This document shows positions 19,772 to 29,861 of a stretch of DNA of 64,000 bases, piece after piece. Under the pieces are notes generated by a model. The model made no database searches. It saw nothing but the letters and a program-made list of their open reading frames with translations, and was not told the origin of the DNA. Source of the stretch: Bacteroidota bacterium (GTDB taxonomy: Bacteria; Bacteroidota; Bacteroidia; AKYH767-A; 2013-40CM-41-45); contig JADKIH010000010.1 in assembly GCA_016721305.1 (NCBI GenBank), forward strand, positions 1 through 64,000, in the 5' to 3' direction. Both the position numbers and the translations under genes were made by a program. The stretch's first letter is position 1; every line of letters starts with the position of its first letter.

Positions 19772-19912
19772 CGCTTATGAATGATGTGGTGTTAATCAAT
19801 TGTGAAACTTTAACTAAATATTAAAACTTGGGTTCTAGGCTTTCAATTATATTTATCCCACACGAAAAGACATTCTTTTTCGTTGACATGTTTTCTAACC
19901 ACCACACACTCT

Positions 19913-22355
19913 ATGAGAATTATATCCGGTTTTCTGCTTTTGCTTCTATGTAATCATTGTTTGGCGCAGGATAGCTTGAAGACATGTATCGCGAAACGGC
20001 TTGAAAATCCACCAAAAATCGATGGAATTGCCGACGATTCCTGGAGTAAGGTTGCCGGAATTACGGATTTTGTAATGAACAGACCGGTAGAAGGAGGTAA
20101 GCCTTCTCATCCGACGGAGGTGAAAGTGGCGTACGATGATCATGCTGTTTATGTTTTCGCTATCATGTATGATGACCAACCTGACAGTATTTTGCATGAA
20201 TTAGGGAATCGTGATGACGATGGATTAAATGCTGATTTCTTTCGTTTTGTTATCGATCCGTACAATCTTCGGCAAGATGCCTACGACTTCGGAGTCTATG
20301 CTTCCGGAGTGCAGGCTGATTTGAAATTTTCTGACCAAACCTTTAATGCAGTATGGGAAAGTGCCGTGAAAATTACTGATAAAGGATGGGTTGCTGAAAT
20401 GCGAATCCCTTATTCCGCAATCCGCTTCCCTTCAAAAGATATTCAGGAATGGGGTTTCCAAACAACCAGGTATGTTCGCCGTACGCGCGAATTCGATCAA
20501 TGGGCACTGACGCCTTCTACTGCTGCCAATGCCGAAGTGTATTGGGGAACTTTAAAGGGAATCGATCATATTGTTACACCTGTTCGTCTTTCTTTAACGC
20601 CTTATGTTTCGTCTTATCTGGAGCGTTCACCGGAATATACGGATGCGACAAATTATAAGTACTCAAATACTTTTTCTTACAATGCCGGAGCGGACATTAA
20701 ATATGGTATCGACGATCGTTTTACACTGGATATGACTTTACTGCCGGATTTCGGACAGGTGCAGTCTGATAATAAGGTGAAAAATCTATCCTATCAGGAA
20801 ACTATCTACAATGAAAACCGATCTTTCTTTAAAGAAGGAACCGATCTTTTTTCGAAGTATGATCTGTTCTATACCCGCCGTATCGGTAGAACTCCGTCAT
20901 CATTCTATGACGTGCCCTATATTATAAATGATGGCGAAAAGATTGTAGAAAACCCGTCGCAAGTGAAATTACTGAACGCTGTTAAGCTCAGCGGACGGAC
21001 AAATAACGGAACGGGTATAGGTATTTTTAATGCGGTAACCGATAATATGTATGCCACGATTGAAGACCCAAGCGGTAATAAGCGTAAAATTCTGACAGAA
21101 CCGTTGACGAACTACAATGTCTTTGTTATTGATCAGCAGCTAAATGATTTTAGCAATCTGAATTTTATCAATACAAATGTGATCAGGTCAAAAGGACAGG
21201 ATGATGCGAATGTGAGTTGTTTCGGATATACTTTGGCAGACAAGAAAAATCGGTATGCAACTGATGGTTATTTTACCTTAAGTCAAAAATTTCACAAGCT
21301 TGATCCGAATAGTTCGGACTATAATAACACACTCGGCTATAAATACTTTATCGGTGTCCGTAAAATTAACGGAAATGTTCAGTACGGAGTGAGTCGCCAA
21401 TTTATCAGTTCAAACTATGATCAACTCGATTTAGGATATTTTACTATTTCAAATAATATCAATCATCGCGGTTATGTAACATTTAACTGGTTTAAACCAT
21501 GGAAGTCTTTCCGAGATGGCAATGTTTCTATCACAATCGATCAAAGTGAAAACCAATTGACGCATAAACTGGCAACGTTTCAAACAAGCCTCGATTTTTA
21601 TTCGACGCTGATGAGTTATAATAGCATTTTTGGCGGCTTCGGAATAAATCCGGTTACGTGCTATGATTATTACGAGCCAAGAATTGAAGGACGTTTTAAT
21701 CAAGACGATCCGTTTCTGGTATTCCTATTTTGGAATCAGTTCTGACTATAGAAAACCGCTTGCAATTGATCTTTCCTTGAATGTGAGTAATTTTATTGAT
21801 CGTTTCGTTTCCGAAGGCTTTAATACGAGTCTTGGATTGCGTTACCGTTTCAATGATCATCTTACCCTCAAGTTTATCAATGGTTATAATTTTGATCCGT
21901 ACAATTTTGGTGTAGCTGATTACTCGGACCCGGATAATATCATTTACGGCTTAAGAATTCTACATACTTATGAAAATATTCTTTCGGGAAAATACATTTT
22001 CAAGAATGATATGTCGTTAACACTGAATGCGCGTCATTACTGGACGACAGGCAAGTATCGACTGTATTACACTTTGCAAAATGACGGAGGATTGCAGGCA
22101 AATGATACTTATGGAGAAACGAACAATAACGATTTTAACTACAATGTCTTTAACATTGATCTCGTTTATTCATGGCAGTTTGCTCCGGGGAGTAATTTGT
22201 CGATCGTTTATAAAAATTCAATCGAAGATCAGATCAGTTCTGTTACACACGACATTTTTTCGAATCTTAACAGAGTGGTTAAGTTACCTCAGGCAAATAG
22301 CATCTCAATCAAACTGATCTACTATCTCGACTACCAGTCGCTTCATCTGAATTAA
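19913..22355 (+). CDS. DUF5916 outer-membrane protein with CBM9-like domain (one frameshift)
   Basis: Start chosen at ATG 19913 to give the signal peptide MRIISGFLLLLLCNHCLAQ. Residues 35-220 form a CBM9-like sandwich (KIDGIADDSWSKV, VYVFAIMYDD, WVAEMRIPYSAIRF). The rest is the DUF5916 barrel region with the conserved PDFGQVQSDNKVKNLS and ENRSFFKEG segments. The frame shifts near 21695 in a TTTTAA run; with one base less it reads GRFIKTIRFWYSYFGISSDYRKP, as in relatives. The repaired length is about 814 residues. The family is an outer-membrane protein of unknown ligand. It ends 4 bp inside the convergent desaturase gene, so the two stop regions overlap. Confidence 0.85.
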
Positions 22356-23452
22356 AAAGCAGCTTCAACGTGTCCGAAACGTTTCAAAGCACGGACATGT
22401 GATCGCAATGCATCAGCAAAAGTTGGGTTTTCCAGATATGGAATTCCGAACTCTTCGGCAGTAGCTTTTACGATTGGTGCAATTTCAGGATAATGAATGT
22501 GGCAAATGCCTGGAAACAAATGGTGTTCGACCTGGAAATTTAACCCGCCGACATACCACGACAAAATTTTATTCTTTCTCGAGAAGTTAACCGTTGTATT
22601 TAATTGATGAATCGCCCAACTATTCTCAATCGTATTTGCATCGGATGGAAGTGGGTGAGTAGTTTCATCCACAGTATGGGCCAATTGGAAAACAACGGTG
22701 AGAATGAGTCCGGCCATAAACTGCATGACTAAAAATCCGAGTATGATTTCTACAGTTGGAACATGAAATACCAAAATTGGAATTAAGAAGAAGAGTGTGA
22801 AATAAAATGCTTTCATCACTATGATACGAGTCAGAATGATGGCATTTTCTTTTTTACTTCTTGAATTGACTCCGCGTTTAATGTAAGAATAGTGGAGAAT
22901 GAAATCTTTCAATAATACCCAGTACAGAGTTAGAACTCCGTAGAAGAGAAATGCATACACAAATTGAAACTTGTGATACCATTTACTTCTGTATGCGAGA
23001 AAACGCAGCACCAGACGATCCTGTATGTCATCGTCCATGTGAACGATATTGGTATAAGTATGATGAAGAATATTGTGCTGAAGTTTCCAGTTGAAAACGG
23101 ATCCGCCACATAAACTCAGTGTATGTCCTAGTAAGTAGTTAATTGTTGCATTCGAAGAGTAGGCTCCGTGATTGGCGTCGTGCATCACGCTCATTCCAAC
23201 ACCGGCCATAAAAATACCCGTAACTGCCCATAATAAAAGTGATATTCCAAATGGTGTGTGAAGCAAAACGATAGCTGCAATCGGAAGAGTGTAGCCCAGC
23301 AGAAGTATAATCGTCTTCCAAATCATAGCTCCATTTCCATACTTCGAAATGTGATTGTCTGTAAAGTAGTCGTTCACTCTGCCACGAAGTGTATTGAAAA
23401 AAGCCGCTTTTGCGGGATCATTCTCGACGAACTTTACCGGGTTTCTTGCCAT
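22352..23452 (-). CDS. Membrane fatty-acid (acyl-lipid/acyl-CoA) desaturase
   Basis: A 366-residue integral membrane di-iron desaturase. The three His boxes are complete: HDANH (91-95), HNILHH (126-131) and QVEHH (307-311). The QxxHH third box is typical of front-end (delta-6/delta-5 type) acyl desaturases. Hydrophobic segments at about 45-90, 160-180 and 205-250 form the membrane bundle. No cytochrome b5 domain is fused, so it needs an external electron donor. Relatives introduce a cis double bond into membrane acyl chains, often to keep membranes fluid in the cold. The cold-shock/helicase operon is the next unit upstream on the same strand's far side, separated by a word-repeat palindrome. 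Confidence 0.92.
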   Translation of the reverse strand: MARNPVKFVENDPAKAAFFNTLRGRVNDYFTDNHISKYGNGAMIWKTIILLLGYTLPIAAIVLLHTPFGISLLLWAVTGIFMAGVGMSVMHDANHGAYSSNATINYLLGHTLSLCGGSVFNWKLQHNILHHTYTNIVHMDDDIQDRLVLRFLAYRSKWYHKFQFVYAFLFYGVLTLYWVLLKDFILHYSYIKRGVNSRSKKENAIILTRIIVMKAFYFTLFFLIPILVFHVPTVEIILGFLVMQFMAGLILTVVFQLAHTVDETTHPLPSDANTIENSWAIHQLNTTVNFSRKNKILSWYVGGLNFQVEHHLFPGICHIHYPEIAPIVKATAEEFGIPYLENPTFADALRSHVRALKRFGHVEAAF

Positions 23453-23522
23453 TTGATGTTAGATTGGGAACGCAGGATTTTTCGTAAGGTACGGATTATT
23501 CGGTGTTGTGAGACGGCTTGGG

Positions 23523-23852
23523 TGAGATAGTTGCGGGTTGCGAGTTGCGGGTTGCGGGGGCGGAAGTATTGTAGATACTTTGATATTTTATTTGATTCGA
23601 TGATAATGGGTTTTATCACAACGGGTTTTTCAAACAAAAAATCAATTGGAATAATCCAATTAGTGGAGATACTTCCGTTATCGTAACTCGTAACTCGTAA
23701 CTCGCCTTTGCTCGATTGATGCCAAAAGAAAAAGCAGCCTCAATACTTTCGACCTCGCAACCCGCAACCCGCACCCGCAACTCGCAACCCGCAACTCGCA
23801 GCCCGCAACTCGCAACCCGTAACCCGCAACTCGCAACCCGTAACTCGAATCG
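23523..23852. repeat. Nested palindrome with GTTGCGG / CGCAACC heptad arms
   Basis: On the left (about 23523-23560) heptads of the type GTTGCGG/GTTGCGA; on the right (about 23687-23852) about twenty heptads of the reverse complement, CGTAACT, CGCAACC and CGCAACT. Just inside the arms, CGGAAGTAT (23571 on) pairs with ATACTTCCG near 23669, so the structure is palindromic down to a core of about 100 bp. It fills most of the gap between the desaturase and the cold-shock gene. A reading frame on the minus strand spans the right arm but encodes only a repeated RVAGYGL-type string. Confidence 0.85.
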
Positions 23853-23922
23853 TCTGAAAAAAAAAGAGACGGCATCCTAACCGGAAACCGTCTCTTAAGC
23901 TGATTTTATGAGTATGGTGTTA

Positions 23923-24112
23923 TTAAGCTAATCTCACATTTACTGCATTTAATCCTTTTTTGCCTTCTTCAACGTCGAAAACAACTTTGTCGTTTTCACG
24001 GATTTCTTCTTTCAGGCCTGTAGCGTGAACAAAGATGTCTTTACCGTTTTCGTCTTGGATAAAACCAGAAGCCTTTGCTTGTGTTGAAGAATTTTACTGT
24101 ACCGTTTTTCAT
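23923..24112 (-). CDS. Cold-shock domain protein (CspA family), one frameshift
   Basis: Translation from ATG 24112 gives KNGTVKFFNTSKGFGFI and continues with QDENGKDIFVHATGL, then KVVFDVEEGKKGLNAVNVRLA, a full 63-residue CspA-type OB fold with RNP-1 (KGFGFI) and RNP-2 (DIFVH). One extra base near 24067 (GGCTTCTGG for GGCTTCGG) breaks the frame, which is why no long reading frame shows. It is an RNA-binding chaperone of cold-stressed or growing cells. Its ATG overlaps the stop of the DEAD-box helicase gene (ATGA), so the two are translationally coupled. That pairing matches their joint task of melting mRNA structure. Confidence 0.92.
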
Positions 24113-25302
24113 TTTGCTTTTTGTTTTGTAATTGTTTTTGGAATTGGTTTGTTATGTATTGGTTTACTCGTATTCATAAAAGGATGCGCAGTAGCCACTG
24201 TAATGTCGCGGCGTATTAGCTTATTAATGTCTTTCCAATATGGTTTTTCGTCGTCAGTGCAGAACGAGAATGCTGTTCCGGTACTGCCGGCGCGGCCTGT
24301 ACGACCTATGCGGTGTACATATACTTCGGCCTGCTCAGGAATTTCGTAATTGATAACGTGCGATAATTTGTCGACATCAATACCGCGGGAAGCGATATCG
24401 GTAGCCACAAGCACACGTATAGTGCGGTTCTTAAATCCTTTCAATGCGCGCTCGCGTGCATTTTGTGATTTATTACCGTGAATTGACTCAGCTTTGATGC
24501 CGGTACTGTTCAAGTCTTTCGCCACGCGATCGGCTCCACGCTTTGTACGTGTGAAGACGAGTGCATGCTCAATCGAATCTTCTTCGATCAAATGCTTCAG
24601 CAATGAACGCTTATCTTCTTTGTTCACGAAGTAAACTGATTGCTTAACCAGTTCTGTCGTTGAAGATGGCGGATCTACTGAAACACGAACAGGACTCTTT
24701 AAAAGTGTATTCGCCAGCAACATGATTTCCGGAGAAACCGTTGCGGAGAAGAATAATGTCTGTTTCTTAGTGGGCAATTTCGCAATCACTTTGCGAATAT
24801 CGTTGATGAATCCCATGTCGAGCATGCGATCTGCTTCATCGAGCACGAAATATTCGATGTGATTGAGCTTAATATATCCTTGCTGCATTAAGTCGAGTAG
24901 ACGACCGGGTGTAGCAATAAGTACATCAACTCCTTTTTTCAATGAATTCACCTGTGGAACCTGGGAAACACCACCGAAAACGAGTGTATGAGAGATGTGA
25001 AGATTCTTTCCGTATGCAGCGAAGTTTTCGCTGATCTGTAAAGCCAGCTCGCGTGTTGGTGCGAGAATTAATGCTTTGATATCTTTTGAACGCTCTGCTA
25101 ATGGTTTAGCAGAAAGTAATTGAAGAATGGGCAATGCAAAAGCTGCAGTTTTTCCGGTGCCTGTTTGTGCACAACCGAAAATGTCTTTTCCCTGCAGAAT
25201 ATGAGGGATAGATTTCTCCTGAATAGGAGTAGGGTGCTGATAGCCTTTTTTCTCGAGGGCTTGTACCAGCGGTGCAATTAAATTTAATTCGTTAAAATTC
25301 AT
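24109..25302 (-). CDS. DEAD-box ATP-dependent RNA helicase (RhlE-like)
   Basis: A 397-residue helicase with all family motifs: Q motif with phenylalanine near residue 3 and TPIQ (25-28), Walker A AQTGTGKT (45-52), PTRELA (82-87), TPGR (131-134), DEAD (155-158), SAT (186-188) and HRIGRTGR (about 331-338). The C-terminus is short and basic (ending KTITKQKAK), as in compact RhlE-type proteins. It unwinds RNA duplexes for ribosome assembly and cold adaptation. The cold-shock gene overlaps its stop by ATGA. A leader of about 130 bases seems to precede it, usual for cold-induced messages. A promoter -7 box at 25439-25446 supports this. Confidence 0.95.
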   Translation of the reverse strand: MNFNELNLIAPLVQALEKKGYQHPTPIQEKSIPHILQGKDIFGCAQTGTGKTAAFALPILQLLSAKPLAERSKDIKALILAPTRELALQISENFAAYGKNLHISHTLVFGGVSQVPQVNSLKKGVDVLIATPGRLLDLMQQGYIKLNHIEYFVLDEADRMLDMGFINDIRKVIAKLPTKKQTLFFSATVSPEIMLLANTLLKSPVRVSVDPPSSTTELVKQSVYFVNKEDKRSLLKHLIEEDSIEHALVFTRTKRGADRVAKDLNSTGIKAESIHGNKSQNARERALKGFKNRTIRVLVATDIASRGIDVDKLSHVINYEIPEQAEVYVHRIGRTGRAGSTGTAFSFCTDDEKPYWKDINKLIRRDITVATAHPFMNTSKPIHNKPIPKTITKQKAK

Positions 25303-25734
25303 TAAGGGATTTTTGTTTCTGAATGCCGTGCATTAAAGATTGTCCGGCGGTAATCTTACTATGTTAGAAAAATGTAAAAGGACAATTTCGGGGGTACTCT
25401 ATTGAAATGCTTGGTATACAGTCTTCTTCTTAAGTGTGCAAATATACACCATATTCGGCGAATTCCTATGGTTTTAGACATTTAAATGTGGAAAATGCTG
25501 CTTTTAAGCGAATTATCGGCTTTTAAGCCTGCTAAAATGCAGGTTTCTGCTCCGAATTCGTGCCGATTCAAGCTCTTTACCATGTCTTAACTTCTCATTT
25601 TCAGCATGTCAAAAAGTCTCCGAAGATTAATGTTAAAGGTGAGCATAGCTACTACCTTTCTATTAATTTTGACATAGCTCTGAAGTTTTTGAAGGGATTT
25701 TCTGCTAACTATGTCTCCTTAAAAAAATCCACGC
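25303..25734. other. Intergenic region: helicase leader and divergent upstream region
   Basis: This 432-bp gap separates the helicase (minus) from a secreted protein (plus). The helicase-proximal 130 bp appear to be its 5' untranslated leader. The other half is AT-rich, with two GCTTTTAAGC-like segments near 25500-25530 and a TAATTTTG -7-like box at 25664-25671 that lacks a -33 partner. A 63-codon open frame (25560-25751) has no recognisable start signal or homology and overlaps the next gene; I do not call it. Confidence 0.5.
25439..25446 (-). promoter_or_regulatory. -7 element of the helicase-cold-shock operon
   Basis: On the minus strand this reads TATATTTG, an exact TAnnTTTG. No TTTG lies 19 bases upstream. 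Transcription would start near 25432, giving a 5' leader of about 130 bases before the helicase ATG (25302). Confidence 0.45.
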
Positions 25735-27587
25735 ATGCACACGCGCTTTAATATTGTTACGACTTTAATCAACTGCCGCAATCTGCAGTTATCTATATTG
25801 ACTCTTTTGTTTTCGATTTCTGCATTTGCTCAGAACTCCTACATGAAGACTTTCGGGACGAACGACAGCGAATATGGGACTGCAATATGTAATGCACCTG
25901 ACAGTGGCATCGTGTTTTGTCAGCTTGCTTATCAGGCTAGCCCGGAAATTCCAATTGGTTTAGTAAAAGTCAACAAGTCGGGCCAGATGGAATGGTACAA
26001 AATTATTTCGCCGCGTCTTGGTAATGTTGCAAAAAAGTACTCTACTACGATAACGGTTATGTGATTGCATCGACGGGATGGGATAGCGGAGCATTTATCG
26101 GACATATAAATTTAATAAGGACGGATCTCGACGGAAATGTTTTATGGACGAAAGAGTATTCACTCACCAATAGTGAAGATGTAGCAGGTTTTGTGATTCA
26201 TAACGATCGTTTTTACATTACAGCCACTGGCGATTACAATTTCCCCGCTGTATATCCGCATACTGTTCTGCTTTGTACCGATTCGGATGGAAATTTGATA
26301 TTCTCGAAACGATTTTATGCTCCACCATATCAGTACAGCGGCAATAAGCTGGCAATTTCACCGACAGGAAAAATTTGTATCGTAGGCTCTACGAACAGCT
26401 ATGGTCCGATGTCACCGTTTATGCACCTTATTGTTTTGCAATGCGATTCAATGGGAAATCTTGAATGGGCTAAAGTTCAAGCTGCGCCTTACGATAATGA
26501 GCCCAGCGGTGTTCAATATGATAATGGCGAATGGGTGATTTGCGGAACTGCGGCATTCATCAATACAGCATGGGATTTTTATCTGACACGTTACGATATA
26601 AACGGACAATTTAAGTATTGCAAATTCTATGATGGTGGTACGGTGAACGGAGAGTTTAGCCGCGATATGATTCTTTCTGATAATCATTCCGTCGTGATTG
26701 CCGGCGATGAAGGAACTTTTGATGAACGAAATATCACTCTGGTGAAAATTGATGCATTGGGAAATTTAATCTGGTCGAGACAATATCAGTTATCAGTCGT
26801 ATTCACCAATTATCCTTACGGTGTTATTAAGACAATTGACGAAGATGGATATGCAATTATTTCCGATATCCGTCCACCGGCTGCCTTTCGTGATGCAGGA
26901 TTGATCAGAGTAGACGACAAAGGGAATTTGATGTGCTATAATGCGCCTTATGCACTTAATACGCGAACGGATTCATTAATTCACTACACAGCGACAATCA
27001 ATGAAGTATCGGCACCGGTGAATGTTACTGATATTACGCCTTATTATTTGCCTTATATAATCTCAGAAAAGATTCGCTGCGAAACGCCTAAAGCTGATTT
27101 TACATTTACCGGAGATACTGCATGCCCGCAGTATTGTCTCAAGATTAAGAATACGAGCATGCACGCACTCACATATCAATGGTATTTCCCTGGAGGTCAA
27201 CCCGACAATTATTGGGGACAACAACCACCTGAAATTTGTTATGATAGTGCGGGAGTGTATACTATTTCAGTGATGGTGACGAATAATCTGACATCCGATT
27301 CAACATCCAGAACATTCAGCATTGAGCCATTCTGCAAAACGATTTTTATTCCAAATGTCATTACCCCCAATGGCGATGGATTGAATGAATTCTTTGTTAT
27401 TAAAAATCTGCCGGATAATTTTCATCTGCAAATTTTCAACCGCTGGGGAAATCGTGTCTTTGAAACGACGAACCCTAAAGAGTTCTGGAAGGGAGAGCAT
27501 TCGGGCGTTTACTATTACACGCTCGAAGTGATGTATCCGTCGAATTCGAAGGAGTATCATGGGACGGTTACGGTGATGGCGGATTAG
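25735..27587 (+). CDS. Secreted PKD-domain protein with T9SS type B (gliding-motility) C-terminal domain, one frameshift
   Basis: A signal peptide (about 1-33, ending SAFAQ) precedes a beta-propeller-like region of about 400 residues with repeated GNLIW/GNVLW strands. A PKD domain follows (ADFTFTGDTACPQYCLKIKNTS; the final strand SGVYTISV-like). The C-terminus begins FIPNVITPNGDGLNEFF, has LQIFNRWGNRVFE and ends YHGTVTVMAD, the gliding-motility-associated C-terminal domain that acts as a T9SS type B sorting signal. The A6 run near 26030-26035 lacks one A; restoring it joins the halves as NVAKKVLYYDNGYVIASTGW. The total is about 617 residues. The protein is secreted and probably surface-attached. 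Confidence 0.88.
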
Positions 27588-27597
27588 TTTTTTTTAC

Positions 27598-27665
27598 AAC
27601 TAAGTTCACTAAGTTCACAATAAGACCATTCAGGTTTTTTCTTAGTGCCCTAAGTGAACTTAGTG
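27598..27665. repeat. Short palindromic word element (CTAAGTTCA)
   Basis: ACTAAGTTCACT (27599-27610) is exactly complementary to AGTGAACTTAGT (27653-27664), and extra partial copies of CTAAGTTCAC lie in each arm (period 9). It begins 10 bp after the type B cargo gene stop. It can form a strong hairpin, but the following A-run gives no U-tract on the plus strand, so classic termination is not evident. Confidence 0.6.
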
Positions 27666-27730
27666 TTAAAAAATCCCTCTGCAAATGCATAGAGATTCTG
27701 CTACGTAAAAGCAGGCCGAGCCAAATCAAA

Positions 27731-27761
27731 TTTGCAGCTTTGGCAAATAAAGGTAACTTTG
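27731..27761 (+). promoter_or_regulatory. Consensus Bacteroidota promoter
   Basis: TTTG (27731-27734), exactly 19 bases, then TAACTTTG (27754-27761): a full match to TTTG-N19-TAnnTTTG. Transcription would start near 27768, about 13 bases before ATG 27781. Confidence 0.85.
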
Positions 27762-27780
27762 TTCATATACACACACCGAT

Positions 27781-28620
27781 ATGAATAAAGCACTACTTAG
27801 CCTTGCATTAGTATTATTCTCGATTCAATCATTTTCTCAATGCTCGTTTTCGTCGAGCGTTTCGGGTGACTCACTGACAATTTCATTTGGTGACACCCTG
27901 TCACCATTCTTTGACATCGACAGCGTAGCTCTGGATTTTGGTGATGGAAGCACGATTACGATGCCCAATGTTCCAACAAATTCAATTTTCAACTTTGTAA
28001 CGACGCATCAGTATGCTTCGAGCGGACAGTACATTGTGTGTTTACTTGAATATACAGACTGGGGCGGTTCTCCTCAGCCGCCGTGTTCACATTGTGACAC
28101 GATAAATATTGGTTGTGCTATTTCTGCTGCTTACAGCAGTGTTGTAAATGCAAACGTTGTTGATTTTACAAATCTCAGTATATGTCCAACATGTACAGCC
28201 GCAGATTATCATTGGTCTTTCGGCGATGGCGTTGATCAGTATGTTTTTTCTCCACAGCATACTTATTTTTCAATCGGAACTTACGTTGTCTGTTTATATA
28301 TCAGTGGATTTGGTGCATGCTCTGATACTATTTGCACTAGCATTCCGATTCTAAGTTTAGGATTGAATGATGTTGAACATACAAGTCTAGCAGTCTTCCC
28401 TAATCCTGCTTCGAACAAGGTTTCTGTATCGTTGCCGGTGATGCAAGGAGACGGAATAGTTCGAGTCCTTGATTTTGCCGGAAGAGAAATTAAAACAATG
28501 CCAATCGAGTTATCGTCAAAGATGATTGATCTCGATGTAAGTCAAATCGCTTCCGGAATTTACTTTATTCAGGTGCAGAGCGACTTCGGAATAATGACAG
28601 GTAAATTTTTGAAGAATTGA
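27781..28620 (+). CDS. Secreted PKD-repeat protein with T9SS type A sorting domain
   Basis: A 279-residue protein: signal peptide (1-20, ending QSFSQ), two PKD-type domains (about 25-105 and 110-190; the second has VDFTNLSICPTCTAADYHWSFGDG in pieces and a closing GTYVVCLYI strand), and a T9SS type A tail (about 205-279: SLAVFPNPASNKVSV then GIYFIQVQSD, ending GKFLKN). Several Cys pairs (CSHCDT, CPTC) suggest disulfides outside the cell. It has its own consensus promoter. It is likely a small adhesin or structural surface protein. Binding partner unknown. Confidence 0.85.
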   Translation: MNKALLSLALVLFSIQSFSQCSFSSSVSGDSLTISFGDTLSPFFDIDSVALDFGDGSTITMPNVPTNSIFNFVTTHQYASSGQYIVCLLEYTDWGGSPQPPCSHCDTINIGCAISAAYSSVVNANVVDFTNLSICPTCTAADYHWSFGDGVDQYVFSPQHTYFSIGTYVVCLYISGFGACSDTICTSIPILSLGLNDVEHTSLAVFPNPASNKVSVSLPVMQGDGIVRVLDFAGREIKTMPIELSSKMIDLDVSQIASGIYFIQVQSDFGIMTGKFLKN

Positions 28621-28654
28621 TCTAATGCATGTTGGCCACAGAATTCGAAGAAAA

Positions 28655-28778
28655 TTCTTGTGGAAATCTCGTGCCCCTCGTGATCTTGTGGTGAAAAAAA
28701 ACGCACCCCGCCCTCGCAACCCGCAACCCGTAACTCGCAACTCGCAACCCGCAACCCGCAACCCGCAACCCGCGCAAC
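28655..28778. repeat. Word repeats (CTTGTGG-type and CGCAACC heptads) between convergent genes
   Basis: First comes a run of related words ending TTGTGGTGAAAAAAA (28655-28700, family CTTGTGG/CTCGTG). Then about eight heptads CGCAACC/CGTAACT/CGCAACT (28714-28775), the same word as at 23687-23852. The block fills the whole gap between two convergent genes; the right edge abuts the stop codon of the minus-strand gene. The open frames across it are artefacts of the repeat. Confidence 0.8.
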
Positions 28779-29675
28779 TCACATCGTTTCCTTCGCCTGT
28801 TCGTAAAGCGTATACACCTCCTCAAACACATTATTAATTTCCGGTAACGCATCTTCATCAACTCCGTATTTAGCGAGTCGATTCAGAATCGTCATTGTTC
28901 CCAGAATAATAAAGTCGAGCGATGAAAGCATGTGACAGAAAAGCTCGTTCTCCGTAATTGGAGTATGACGAGGCGTTGCACCACCGGCATTTTGATAGAG
29001 ATTGTAAATTTCGTAGCGCTCGGTCATTGCAAGAATAAATTCACGTGAATCATTCTCGTCCATTTCAACTAAATCAGCCACCTGAATCGGATTGATGTGC
29101 GAAGCCAGATAACTCTTGATTTCACCAAAAGTTGTTTTCTTAATTTTTGGTGTACGAATGAAATTATTTTTCTCGAACGACAAATACAATTTACCGAATT
29201 CGATAAGTGTATTTACGCGTAATGAATTCATCTTGTTCTGCGAAGTTTCTGTAACTTCTTTTTTCAAACGATCGATCTCCGAGTTCACAAAGCTGATTCT
29301 GTATTCTGCATAATCAGTCTCAATTGCCTGAGCCGTCGAATTCTCATGATGCGGACTTCCCGAATCATTATTCAATCGGAAGATGTAAAACAAGTCGAGC
29401 AGGGCAGAGCGAAGAATAAGTCCGATTTGATGCTCCGTCTGCGGATCCTGAATGTATAAATCGAGCAGATAATTAATCGACTTCACATTGCTAATACTAC
29501 GCTTCAGAAAATGCAGGTAATACATTTCCGGCAATACCACATACTTATCCGGATCAAATGTCTGTCGGCTAATTTTAGAAAAGTCCGCCTTACTCACCAC
29601 AGCATATTGCTTCTGTGAAATTTCAAGAAAGGTATTGAGGTGGGATTGGAGGGATTTGATGTTGGCAGTTGGCAT
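28779..29675 (-). CDS. Conserved-looking hypothetical cytoplasmic protein
   Basis: A 298-residue protein with no signal peptide or membrane segment. It looks mainly alpha-helical, with charged amphipathic stretches (for example SEIDRLKKEVTETSQNKMNSLR near residue 135 in two pieces, and a C-terminal EINNVFEEVYTLYEQAKETM helix). I recognise no family or catalytic motif. It is flanked by two word-repeat blocks: its stop codon touches the heptads and its start lies 2 bp from an AT-rich palindrome. It stands alone, convergent with a secreted protein and upstream of the tRNA cluster's 3' end. Good coding character and a normal start support a real gene. Confidence 0.7.
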   Translation of the reverse strand: MPTANIKSLQSHLNTFLEISQKQYAVVSKADFSKISRQTFDPDKYVVLPEMYYLHFLKRSISNVKSINYLLDLYIQDPQTEHQIGLILRSALLDLFYIFRLNNDSGSPHHENSTAQAIETDYAEYRISFVNSEIDRLKKEVTETSQNKMNSLRVNTLIEFGKLYLSFEKNNFIRTPKIKKTTFGEIKSYLASHINPIQVADLVEMDENDSREFILAMTERYEIYNLYQNAGGATPRHTPITENELFCHMLSSLDFIILGTMTILNRLAKYGVDEDALPEINNVFEEVYTLYEQAKETM

Positions 29676-29676
29676 T

Positions 29677-29832
29677 TTTTTCTGAATTTAGAATTCGTTT
29701 TTGAAATTTAGAATTCAAAATTTAAAATTCAGAATGCCAAAGTTGAAATTCAGAATTGAAAATTTGGAAGGAGGACACTAAAAAGCATCGATTTCAGAAT
29801 TCTAAATTCTAAATTCAGAATTCTGTTAGCTT
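29677..29832. repeat. AT-rich palindromic word element (AGAATTC / CTAAATTC)
   Basis: Repeated words AATTTAGAATTC, AAATTTAAAATTC and TTCAGAATTGAAAATT on the left, and AATTCTAAATTC with CAGAATTC on the right, make this block self-complementary at many registers. A smaller copy lies at about 29955-29990 between the decayed tRNA and tRNA-Arg. It starts 2 bp upstream of the hypothetical protein's start codon. Confidence 0.65.
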
Positions 29833-29861
29833 TTAACTTTTGGTTTTTGACTTGGAACAAG

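Noticed and set aside
25560..25751. A 63-codon open frame before the type B cargo gene
   Set aside because: No ribosome-binding site, signal or homology was seen, and it overlaps the start of the better supported gene.
28516..28861. Several overlapping short frames on both strands around 28.5-28.9 kb and similar frames at 23.7, 32.5 and 32.9 kb
   Set aside because: They are translations of heptad repeats (RVAGCELRV- or FKVQGSRFKVQ-like strings) with no start signals.
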